In this document: piece by piece, positions 53,058 to 60,536 of the stretch
How the letters are laid out: each line of letters starts with the position of its first letter
How positions within the stretch are numbered: the stretch's first letter is position 1
NCBI GenBank assembly: GCA_945870315.1
Contig: CAMBRR010000004.1
Location: 1 to 64,000 of the forward strand
Length of the DNA stretch: 64,000 nucleotides
Direction of reading: 5' to 3'
DNA from: an uncultured Bacteroidales bacterium
GTDB lineage: Bacteria > Bacteroidota > Bacteroidia > Bacteroidales > UBA932
The notes under the pieces: generated by a model
Seen by the model: the letters and a program-made list of their open reading frames with translations, nothing else
Database searches by the model: none
Told to the model about the DNA's origin: nothing
Made by a program: the position numbers and the translations under genes

Positions 53058-55292
53058 ATGAAAAGAATATCTAAAATCTTCTTCAGCATTGTTTCAGCCC
53101 TTGTATTTGCTATCGGCTGCAGCGAGGTTGACAAACTGTCTGAAAGGGTTGAATCTCTCGAAGGACGAGTAACTGCCCTGGAGACTCTCACCTCAACATT
53201 GAATGACAACATTGTTGCCCTTCAAAAACTCGCTGGTGGAAGCACCATCAACAACGTAGCACTGAAGGATGGAGTCTATACCATTACTTTAAGCAACGGT
53301 GAAACTCTTACTATCAACCAGGGTGCAGTGGGAGTTGCCAACGCCCCTATTATGTCCATCGACAGCAAAGGATATTGGATGGTTGACTATGGCAAGGGTG
53401 CCGAGTACATTCTGGTTGGCGGGGAAAAAGTAAAGGCTGTAGGAAGCAACGGCGTAACTCCTAAATTCAGCGTTGATAAGGAAGGCTATTGGACAGTAAG
53501 TTACGACGGAGGCACCACATATGCCCGCGTTAAGGACGAGGCAGGAAATCCTGTAAAGGCAGTCGTGGACGGCTCTTCCGCACAGGATTCATTCTTCGAT
53601 GACGTCAAATATGAGAACGGGGTTCTGACCATCGTGCCGAAAGGAGGCGAGCCTCTTGTGGTACCAGTCATCTCGTCCTTCCTCTGCGCAGTCAAGGATG
53701 CAGCAGACGTACAGGTATTCTCATACGGCCAGACAAGGACCTACAATGTGGAGCAGAAAGGTGTAGCCTCTGCCATTGTTACCGCTCCTGAGGGCTGGAC
53801 AGCAATACTGACCGACACTCAGCTCTCCATCACAGCCCCAGCTGGAACCAAGGCAACCATTGCCGATTCATCCACCGATGTCAGCATCCTGGCCATTTCT
53901 ACCCAGGGCCTTGCCACAGTTGCCAAGGTGCGCGTAATGGTCGAAGGAGGCACAGTTGTAGTAAATCCTTCTGCTACAGTCACTTTCACTTCAGCTGACG
54001 CAAGTTCCGCAACCTTTGAGGTAAGTGTTTCTGATGTAACAGGATGGAAATACATCTGCCAGGCTGCTTCAGAGCCAGCTCCTTCTGCAGAAACTTTGGC
54101 AGCAAGCGGCACCGAAAGCACTACTGGTACAGTTGTAGTTGAAGGCCTTGCCGCAGAAACTGAATACGTTCTCTATGTACTTCCATACAACGGCGAAACT
54201 CTCGGAGCCATTGCTTCCGCTACCGGCAAGACTACCGCAGCCACTGTTGTTGACTATCCTGGACTTTATGGCAAATATATGAAGGGAGAAGACGTTGTCA
54301 TCTGCGGAGTCCCCATCAACAAGACCACCCATCCTGATGCCAACTACATCAGTGCGGAGAGTGAAGACAAGACCATCAAGGCAGGCGTAAACTTTGTCGC
54401 TCCAGATGCAAATGCGCTCTTCTCTACTGTAGAGTTGCCGATGCCTCTGTATGTAGCTGGAAACACCGAAGGGACTAGAAGCCCTATCAAGACCGATGGC
54501 CAGATTAAACTTGCTTCTGCTACTGACACTCAGAACACTTTTGCAATGGAGAACGTTGATTTGACTGCGGAGAATATCACAACTAACTATTTGATTGCCA
54601 ATTGGTATGACTTTGCCATTGAGAAGATTTCTATTGCGAACTGTGGCATTACCCTTCCGGACAACAAAAGTCTCATATATGTGAATAAGGACAGACCGGT
54701 GAATGCATTCTCAATGACTGATTCGGATGTCAAAGTATCACAGACCGATGCCAGCAAGAATATCAATATGATTCAGACTACTGAAACATACACAATGACC
54801 GAGGTCAACTTCACCAACAACGTCTTCTGGTCTCCTGCTGATGTGAAAGGCTTCAATCTCCTTCTCAATAGGAAGGTAACTGCAGCCAACCTCACAGTCA
54901 GCCACAATACCCTTGTAAATCTCTACCCCGCAGCATCATATGCATTCTGCCAGGTTAATGATATGACTGCCGGTAACATCTCCAACAATTTGTTCTACCT
55001 TGTCAACTACACAGCATCTGCAAATGATACTTATACGGGAATTGTCAGGGAAATGGATGGTGCTTGTCCAGATGAATTGTATGAAACATTCGTGAAGAAC
55101 TATGCGATCTACGGTGACAGCGTTCCTACAAAGAAGATGAAGGTTGGACAGAACTCTAACATTGGTCAGATTTTCAACAAGAAGAAGGTTGACTCTGCTG
55201 AAATATTTGATTATGAAGACGGTTCTGCAAACTTCGACCTTGTAAACGGCATCTTCAAACCAAAGAACGCCTCCTACGGCGCTCAGCGCTAA
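53058..55292 (+). CDS. DUF4988 / FN3-like / beta-helix lipoprotein, probable surface glycan-binding protein
   Basis: A 744-residue predicted lipoprotein (signal ending FAIGC). Its N-terminus is a close paralogue of the upstream protein: coiled coil VDKLSERVESLEGRVTALET, then GYWMVDYGKGAEYI and GYWTVSYDGGTTYARV repeats. An Ig-like region is followed by an FN3-like domain at about 303-400 (ATVTFTSADASSATFEVSV...AAETEYVLYVLPYNG). A C-terminal beta-helix of the DUF4957/DUF5123 kind follows, with imperfect rungs such as ANLTVSHNTLVNLYP and AGNISNNLFYLVN. No catalytic motif is apparent. It ends the plus-strand PUL arm and is followed by a strong terminator. A glycan-binding or presenting role is inferred. 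Confidence 0.8.
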   Translation: MKRISKIFFSIVSALVFAIGCSEVDKLSERVESLEGRVTALETLTSTLNDNIVALQKLAGGSTINNVALKDGVYTITLSNGETLTINQGAVGVANAPIMSIDSKGYWMVDYGKGAEYILVGGEKVKAVGSNGVTPKFSVDKEGYWTVSYDGGTTYARVKDEAGNPVKAVVDGSSAQDSFFDDVKYENGVLTIVPKGGEPLVVPVISSFLCAVKDAADVQVFSYGQTRTYNVEQKGVASAIVTAPEGWTAILTDTQLSITAPAGTKATIADSSTDVSILAISTQGLATVAKVRVMVEGGTVVVNPSATVTFTSADASSATFEVSVSDVTGWKYICQAASEPAPSAETLAASGTESTTGTVVVEGLAAETEYVLYVLPYNGETLGAIASATGKTTAATVVDYPGLYGKYMKGEDVVICGVPINKTTHPDANYISAESEDKTIKAGVNFVAPDANALFSTVELPMPLYVAGNTEGTRSPIKTDGQIKLASATDTQNTFAMENVDLTAENITTNYLIANWYDFAIEKISIANCGITLPDNKSLIYVNKDRPVNAFSMTDSDVKVSQTDASKNINMIQTTETYTMTEVNFTNNVFWSPADVKGFNLLLNRKVTAANLTVSHNTLVNLYPAASYAFCQVNDMTAGNISNNLFYLVNYTASANDTYTGIVREMDGACPDELYETFVKNYAIYGDSVPTKKMKVGQNSNIGQIFNKKKVDSAEIFDYEDGSANFDLVNGIFKPKNASYGAQR

Positions 55293-55343
55293 TTCTAACA
55301 CAAATATGTCAATGATAATCTAAGATTCATTTGAACGACTAAA

Positions 55344-55380
55344 GAAAAGGGTTGACTCAATTGGTGAGCCAACCCTTTTC
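55344..55380 (+). terminator. Terminator of the plus-strand PUL arm
   Basis: GAAAAGGGTTGACTCA (55344-55359) pairs with TGAGCCAACCCTTTTC (55365-55380) at 15 of 16 positions across a 5-nt loop. The stem is followed by GTATT rather than a long U-tract, but its A/T-rich base fits Bacteroidota terminators. Confidence 0.85.
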
Positions 55381-55496
55381 GTATTGCCGCTAAACATCGT
55401 TAAAAAGTAAGCGAAGATATATAAGCACTTCGTCGGATGCTTACAAAGTAACAGTCAATGGCAGCAAGTGACGGTCAGTGACGCGTCACTAGACGA

Positions 55497-55531
55497 AAGT
55501 GGCAGCAACCTATCAAAAATTGCTGCCACTT
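55497..55531. terminator. Second convergent hairpin
   Basis: AAGTGGCAGCAA (55497-55508) pairs perfectly with TTGCTGCCACTT (55520-55531). It lies between the two converging transcription units and could terminate the minus-strand fimbrillin/beta-helix gene. Confidence 0.65.
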
Positions 55532-55655
55532 CATTGTTATTGGGTGTCACACGTACTTCATCGGATGCTTACCCGCACATTAATCGGCATCAAAAAGGGT
55601 GGCCCCAAATTTTGACGAAGAGACCACCCAAATTAAATAAACCAACTTCAATGGG

Positions 55656-57911
55656 TTATTTTACCCAATATTTGGTGTCGTACGATGCACCTGTTGCGTT
55701 CTTGATATTTGAACTGTTTACAGGGAAATATCCTTTATTTATGTCAACAGTAGTGAATGGATAGTTTTGGTTCGTACCGTTTTCTTGCTTGGAATTTTTA
55801 GTTGTATAATCAGGAGAATCATATACGGTGGTACCGTTTACTTTCTTTGATTTTCTGTATTTCCATTTAACTGTATTGCCGGATAGAGTAGAAGTAGAAG
55901 TTATATACGTGCTCTGTTCTGCCGTATGGTATCCATATGAATAGTTATTATCAATACTATAAGTCCCGTTATTAGGATTATCAATACCAGAGTAAATACC
56001 AAACATATAACTTGCCGTAAATGGATATTTATCAGTCGCGGTTGATGCAAATGATGAATAATCAATATAAACGACATTCCCATCAACCTCCGCAGACTTA
56101 CAATAATACGCTCTAGCAAGAACATTTCCATTAGTATTGATGTTATAGAGGGTGTTATTGCTTACTACAATCTTAGCATTCTCAAGAGGGAAATCAAGCT
56201 GTCCCCCTGATGCGCCACTTCCCAAATCCATAAGCATTCGCCTTGACAGTGCATTATTAGTATTTGAATATGGTTGCTCTGCATAAATAACACAGTTCGA
56301 AATTTCAAACTTTTCAATATTCTTATATATGGAACTGTCAGTCTCTGGTTTTTCAAGCTTGTTAATATTGATTACAACATAATTAGCATCAGTACCAGCC
56401 AGTTTTATGATACAGTTAATAAAAGACAGATTCTTTATCACAGAAGTCGGAGTACCTGAGGAATATCCACATACATTTTTAGGGGCAGTAATACTACAAT
56501 CTTCAACAACAGCATAGTCAGAAGTGGAAGCAGACGAGCTACTCATTACTAACAGACGACCGGCAGTGCTTGTTCCTCCAATGTTGAGATTTTTGAGAAT
56601 AATGTTACCATTGTCGAGATAAATAGCATGATTAGAAGTCATCGAAATAGAAGGTTGTTTATCCTTATATCTTCCAATTATGATTGTGCCTTTAACTAAT
56701 TTGAGATGCGCTGTTGAAGTCCAATTACCGTCAACGAAAATCAATCCACCTTTTTCCAGATTAGTTTTGGTTACTTGGTCGCCTGAAAGAAGAGTAGCAT
56801 TAGAGTATTTGCTTTTATTGATGGTAAGTCCACCAGCGGCGATATCCTGACCTGCATTGTATATGCTCCAATAGTCATTAGGGTCAGCAGTATCTTCCAC
56901 AGCGTAGCCATCGCCTGTAATATTGATTTTAAGGTCGTTGATGATTCCGGCCTGGAGTTGCATATCACTTGGAAGAGCAATCTTTCTGGTCACCTTTTTG
57001 TTCTTGCTTTGCGCAACCACAGTAAGTTCTGTGTCTTTAGCTTTTTCAACAGGCATTGTCACATACCATACCGTGTATTTGCCGTCTGTTCCTGCAGCAA
57101 GGCCTTCCGCATATTCGGCAGTTACGCTAGCGCTCGCATGCACGGAGCCCCAATCGCCATATCCTGAGACTCCTGCGTTGCTGAAGGTTTCGTCAAAGTT
57201 GAGATAGCACAAGTTGATGAGGTTGTTTTTCTTATGATTCAAACCGCTTACTTTGTTATCTTTAGCAGCGGGGAAGCCGATGGATACTTTTTGCAGGGGT
57301 TCACCGCCGAGAACTTTTTTTTCGTCGCTGAGGGTTACTCGCACGAGGGCGAATAGCCTCTTGAGTTTGAGGTTCTCTGCCGTTATCTCTGTCGCCTGAG
57401 CTTCAGCATTGTAAATGGGCTTGCCCATAATGTAGTCCTGCAGAGGGTCGAAGGACGTGGCGGTAGGATGCTGGATGGAGTCAAGTTTGACATATGGCCC
57501 GGTCTTGGTGCTGTTTGTACTGATGTTTTTGGTGTCACGGTATGGAAGAATGAAATAATAGTTGTATCCTGTGGCACCTGATATGGCATTATGGCTGAAG
57601 GTGTAATTGCTGTTTCCATCGCTTGTGCCTTTGATAATGCCTGCAACAACAGGCTTTCCATCCACGTATTTGCTCTCATCAGCATTGGAATATGCAACCG
57701 CAAGCTCCTCAGCGCCTGTGAGTTTCACAGACTTGTCGTCGGTATCGAAGAAAGATTTCACAGTTGCATCGTCTGACGCAGGGGCAACTTCTGCTGCAAG
57801 GGATACTTTGCGTGTGATGAGATCTTCTTGACCTTGTTCAGTGGATAGTTCTGCTTTTTTGCATCCTGCTATGGCGAGGATGGAGGCCGCAATAATCAAT
57901 GTCTTTTTCAT
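55656..57911 (-). CDS. Fimbrillin-like / beta-helix hybrid lipoprotein
   Basis: A 751-residue predicted lipoprotein. The ATG at 57911 gives MKKTLIIAASILAIAGC. The listed start at 57947 would overlap the small upstream ORF and is rejected. Residues of about 25-330 look like a fimbrillin/Mfa-type double beta-sandwich (YNYYFILPYRD, LKLKRLFALVRVTLSDEKKV, KYTVWYVTMPVEKAKDTELTV, AGIINDLKINI). From about 350 a right-handed beta-helix runs to the C-terminus (NAIYLDNGNIILKNLNIGG-type rungs, VVSNNTLYNINTNGNVL, GYFPVNSSNIKNATGASYD), similar in kind to DUF4957/DUF5123 proteins. The second part is visibly richer in A/T than the first. It is convergent with the glycosaminoglycan locus. A surface adhesin or glycan-presenting role is inferred. 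Confidence 0.78.
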   Translation of the reverse strand: MKKTLIIAASILAIAGCKKAELSTEQGQEDLITRKVSLAAEVAPASDDATVKSFFDTDDKSVKLTGAEELAVAYSNADESKYVDGKPVVAGIIKGTSDGNSNYTFSHNAISGATGYNYYFILPYRDTKNISTNSTKTGPYVKLDSIQHPTATSFDPLQDYIMGKPIYNAEAQATEITAENLKLKRLFALVRVTLSDEKKVLGGEPLQKVSIGFPAAKDNKVSGLNHKKNNLINLCYLNFDETFSNAGVSGYGDWGSVHASASVTAEYAEGLAAGTDGKYTVWYVTMPVEKAKDTELTVVAQSKNKKVTRKIALPSDMQLQAGIINDLKINITGDGYAVEDTADPNDYWSIYNAGQDIAAGGLTINKSKYSNATLLSGDQVTKTNLEKGGLIFVDGNWTSTAHLKLVKGTIIIGRYKDKQPSISMTSNHAIYLDNGNIILKNLNIGGTSTAGRLLVMSSSSASTSDYAVVEDCSITAPKNVCGYSSGTPTSVIKNLSFINCIIKLAGTDANYVVININKLEKPETDSSIYKNIEKFEISNCVIYAEQPYSNTNNALSRRMLMDLGSGASGGQLDFPLENAKIVVSNNTLYNINTNGNVLARAYYCKSAEVDGNVVYIDYSSFASTATDKYPFTASYMFGIYSGIDNPNNGTYSIDNNYSYGYHTAEQSTYITSTSTLSGNTVKWKYRKSKKVNGTTVYDSPDYTTKNSKQENGTNQNYPFTTVDINKGYFPVNSSNIKNATGASYDTKYWVK

Positions 57912-57912
57912 A

Positions 57913-58077
57913 CTACAGTTCCTTACCAAAAACATCATAAGTTTCATTAATAGTAAAATTGTCCAAATCGCTCCAAGTTGACCCTGTCAGAATAAAAGAA
58001 TCAGCTGTCAAAGAGATGATGACACAGGTTGGAGACTTATATTCTGCCCCACCCTGAATTAATTTATTGTTTCTCAT
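57913..58077 (-). CDS. Small 54-residue ORF with Y-x-x-P...TGS pattern, coupled to the fimbrillin-like gene
   Basis: Absent from the ORF track because it is under 60 codons. The ATG is at 58077 and the TAG at 57915-57913. The protein begins MRNNKLIQGGAEYKSPTCVI and continues ISLTADSFILTGSTWSDLDN before an acidic end. The layout (YxxP, a hydrophobic beta-like stretch, then a small polar T/S-G-S turn and an acidic tail) resembles the very common but largely unannotated Bacteroidales small peptides of the form YxxPxxxVxxxxxxxxLxxSG. The stop is one base before the ATG of the lipoprotein gene, and a promoter candidate lies about 50 bp upstream. Both facts favour a real, coupled gene. Function is unknown. 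Confidence 0.65.
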   Translation of the reverse strand: MRNNKLIQGGAEYKSPTCVIISLTADSFILTGSTWSDLDNFTINETYDVFGKEL

Positions 58078-58124
58078 AAAAATATTGTGTAATTAGATAG
58101 TGCTACTACTATAAAGGAACCAAG

Positions 58125-58154
58125 CAAAGATAGTAATTAATTTCAACAGACAAT
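58125..58154 (-). promoter_or_regulatory. Candidate promoter for the small ORF and fimbrillin-like gene
   Basis: On the minus strand ATTG (58154-58151), 18 nt, then TATCTTTG (58132-58125). The predicted start site near 58117 leaves about 40 nt before the small ORF ATG. Confidence 0.55.
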
Positions 58155-58231
58155 TATTATTTTTAAATATGATTGTATTTTACTCATGTTTCGCATATGC
58201 TAATAATATGACAAATCCAGAAGCCGTACTT

Positions 58232-58303
58232 CACAAAACCGCAGTTAAACTGTCGTGCTGGAGTGCATAGACGTTATGGTGATGGCATTTCTGCGGTTTC
58301 GTG
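58232..58303. repeat. Inverted repeat with 46-nt spacer
   Basis: CACAAAACCGCAG (58232-58244) and CTGCGGTTTCGTG (58291-58303) are complementary at 12 of 13 positions. It lies between the iterons and the promoter of the small ORF. Confidence 0.8.
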
Positions 58304-58385
58304 CAAAACATCGAGCAGGGTATTAAAAGCCATATACCTGATAATCAATATGTTAACTTTTTCAAGTATACTCAATCATTGATAA

Positions 58386-58460
58386 TTATCCGTACTAAAA
58401 GGTCATAATATTTGCATATTATCCGTATTAGATAAACGAATATTGTGTCATTTATCCGTA
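58386..58460. repeat. Three TTATCCGTA iterons with exact 33-bp period
   Basis: TTATCCGTA occurs at 58386-58394, 58419-58427 and 58452-58460, each followed by YTA. Start-to-start spacing is exactly 33 bp, about three helical turns. The sequences between are only loosely alike. The array lies about 230-300 bp upstream of the minus-strand promoter candidate. Confidence 0.9.
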
Positions 58461-58568
58461 TTATATCAATAAAATGCCATATTTGCACATAGCTACAAGA
58501 CCACGAATAAGCATCTTTTTCGATGTATAAATGCCATAGCCTCTGTTCTCGGCATCAGGCAGGTTCGA

Positions 58569-60014
58569 TCAGTTCTCAGGACTGAACATAGGGTCCCAGG
58601 CGGGAAGAAGGACTGGGTCAGAGTCAAACATTTTGAGGATATCCGCTGGCACATATTTTTTCTCGACTACGAGGCGGAACATATACTCATTGAACCACTC
58701 GTCTGTCATTATCAGATTGCCCTTGTAGCCGGACGCAGGGCCCCAACTGTTCTCAACCATCCACTTCACAGGTTTTCCGCTCTCAGCGTCGATGTCAACA
58801 GCTATGAGTGTCATAGCATGAGATGAACCACTCGCATGAGTCCTCACCCTCTCACTCTTATCCATACCGAAAGTGAACCCACTGAGCGACTCGTAATCAA
58901 AATTGGCAAGGTCGAGAGTACCCTTGCTCCTGTCCATAAATTTAGCAACATCACAAGAGAAATACATTGCAGTGTTATCCTTAATGGACGCGATGGCCAT
59001 TTCCTTGATCCTTTCCACAGGGAGATTGACATAGAGCCAATTATGTCCATCATAGACGTGACGGTCAAAATCGATTTCATACACCTTCCCGTATTCACGA
59101 CAAGGATCGTTCATCACCATTATGTAGTTATTTTCAAGGTCCTCACCCACAAATTCCTCATAGAAGGACTTCGGAGTATATTCTTTCACGCTTACGATTT
59201 CGGCCTTGCTGTTGCAACGTGTCCATTTAAAACTAACCGGCGGCTCACCTAGGCAGAGAGTAAGGAAACGATAGATTTCAGTTAGCATAGCTTCCTTCAT
59301 AGCAAGCAGTTGCTTCATCGAGCCTTTCGCAGAACGCAACCGGAGGCCGTCTTCACGAAGCTTGAGTTTCAGGAGCGAAGACATTGCGGAGGTGTTGCTG
59401 CTGCAGAACGTTTCCGGCATAGCATCTGAAGGCACTAGTCCGTATTTTGTGACGAGGTTGGATACACCGGTAAACTGTCCACCGTCGGAAAGCGGATTGG
59501 AGAAGAGCCAGTCCACCTTGCGGTCATCGTCAGAGAGTCCCCTGGTATCAATTATTCCTTGTAAGAAAAGATTGCATTTCTCCAACTGGTCGTAAAAGAA
59601 GATGTAGTTCTGTGAGAATTCGAAAGAAGGAAGATCATATTTATCTATCATCTTGGCTCTCAACACATTGAGTCCAGTAAAAAGCCAGCAGCGGCCAGAA
59701 GATTTCTGGTCTGTGATGCCTTTTGTCCTGACTCTGTCCGAGAAGTGTGTATCCATCATTGCAGCATTTTCGGAGTTGACGGCCAGCTTCGATATGGATG
59801 TGCCGGAGAGTGCATTCTTGAGGGCTTTGTCAGTAGCATCGCCCTTATAGGAGTCACGGAGTTTTTCAAGCAATGCTGCATCGATTCCGCCATCAGGATG
59901 TACGTTCTGGGATTCTGTTTGGGCACGCAGCTGGGCCGGAGAGCCTATCACGATTGCTGCGATTAAAGCGAGTGTAAGAAGTCTGCAATTCATAATTGAT
60001 TTCTTTATATTCAT
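58569..60014 (-). CDS. Exported C1B-family cysteine peptidase (aminopeptidase C / bleomycin hydrolase-like)
   Basis: A 481-residue papain-like peptidase. The catalytic Cys is in DQKSSGRCWLFTGLNVLRAK (C109 counted from 60014), the His in GSSHAMTLIAVDID, and the Asn in KWMVENSWGPASGYKG, the C1B order. The N-terminus is a signal peptide (LLTLALIAAIVIGSPAQLRAQ), so it is exported, unlike cytoplasmic PepC. A second ATG at 59993 (MNCRLL) would also give a good signal peptide and may be the true start. It stands alone on its strand between two AT-rich intergenic regions. Aminopeptidase activity is inferred from the family. Confidence 0.92.
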   Translation of the reverse strand: MNIKKSIMNCRLLTLALIAAIVIGSPAQLRAQTESQNVHPDGGIDAALLEKLRDSYKGDATDKALKNALSGTSISKLAVNSENAAMMDTHFSDRVRTKGITDQKSSGRCWLFTGLNVLRAKMIDKYDLPSFEFSQNYIFFYDQLEKCNLFLQGIIDTRGLSDDDRKVDWLFSNPLSDGGQFTGVSNLVTKYGLVPSDAMPETFCSSNTSAMSSLLKLKLREDGLRLRSAKGSMKQLLAMKEAMLTEIYRFLTLCLGEPPVSFKWTRCNSKAEIVSVKEYTPKSFYEEFVGEDLENNYIMVMNDPCREYGKVYEIDFDRHVYDGHNWLYVNLPVERIKEMAIASIKDNTAMYFSCDVAKFMDRSKGTLDLANFDYESLSGFTFGMDKSERVRTHASGSSHAMTLIAVDIDAESGKPVKWMVENSWGPASGYKGNLIMTDEWFNEYMFRLVVEKKYVPADILKMFDSDPVLLPAWDPMFSPEN

Positions 60015-60451
60015 TCCTTATTTTGAATGTCACAAATTTACATCGTGCAAATCTAATGAAACTTTATTAAAATAAAGTCAGGAAAAAGCATCCAATAGCA
60101 TTGTTTTCCTGTTTACCAACGACTTGCTGTTATCGCTACAAAGAGAATCTGCCCAAAAATCTCTTCAACAAGAAAGTCAAAAAGTAAGATTTATCATCAC
60201 TTAGCAACTTGCTAAGCGATGCATTGTGGATTGTTTGTTAAGAATTTTCTTTTGGTTAATATTTTGTTTTGTTTTGGTAAAAAAAGTGAAGGAAGTTGAA
60301 AGAAAATCAAAAAATATATTTTATATTTGTTTTCGATTTGAGTGCAATTGGGTAAAAAAATGATTGCATTTTAAATGAAAAAATTTAATTATTAAACATA
60401 ACGAACTAAAATAACTAATTATTATTCAGTTCATTAAACAACGAAGTTAAA
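60015..60451. other. AT-rich intergenic and leader region
   Basis: No coding sequence is supported. A minus-strand TAAATTTG (60040-60033) could be the -7 box of the C1B peptidase gene. A plus-strand TATATTTG (60322-60329), with GTTG 23 nt upstream, is a loose promoter match for the phosphoesterase gene. If used, it would give a leader of about 200 nt. Confidence 0.6.
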
Positions 60452-60526
60452 ATGATGGTTTCTGATGGCGCATGCTTGTCCATTGGAGATTTTTCTATTC
60501 TTAGTATGAATAGAACTAAGAAATAA
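60452..60526 (+). CDS. Possible 24-residue leader peptide
   Basis: ATG at 60452 to TAA at 60526. The peptide starts MMVSDGACLSIGDFSI and ends NRTKK. A 7-bp inverted repeat (TTCTTAG 60498-60504 / CTAAGAA 60516-60522) lies over its 3-prime end, ten bases before the phosphoesterase ATG. The combination suggests a leader ORF, but its small size makes chance quite possible. Confidence 0.3.
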   Translation: MMVSDGACLSIGDFSILSMNRTKK

Positions 60527-60536
60527 TTAATGTGCT

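Larger units (their letters stand above)
55293..55655. other. Gene-free convergent intergenic region with repeats
   Basis: No coding sequence is supported here. It holds two terminator hairpins, a perfect 14-bp palindrome AGTGACGCGTCACT (55477-55490), and ACTTCGTCGGATGCTTAC (55427-55444), repeated with one change at 55555-55572. Three TGGCAGCAA-type motifs also occur, one of them inverted. Confidence 0.8.
58078..58568. other. AT-rich gene-free region with inverted repeat and iterons
   Basis: No gene is supported on either strand. The only plus-strand ORF of note is about 20 codons from 58208. The region contains the promoter candidate for the small ORF, an imperfect inverted repeat (58232-58303) and three 33-bp-spaced TTATCCGTA boxes. 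The composition is clearly richer in A/T than the neighbouring genes, and it may be a decayed locus. Confidence 0.75.

Noticed and set aside
55468-55764. 98-codon plus-strand ORF in the repeat-rich gap
   Set aside because: Runs through two terminator hairpins and into the 3-prime end of the opposing lipoprotein gene. No protein-like features.
57912-57947. Listed 12-residue N-terminal extension of the fimbrillin-like lipoprotein
   Set aside because: It would precede a perfect lipoprotein signal and overlaps the end of the small upstream ORF.
58208-58270. 20-codon plus-strand ORF in the AT-rich gap
   Set aside because: Too short, no ribosome-binding context, and interrupted by the inverted repeat.
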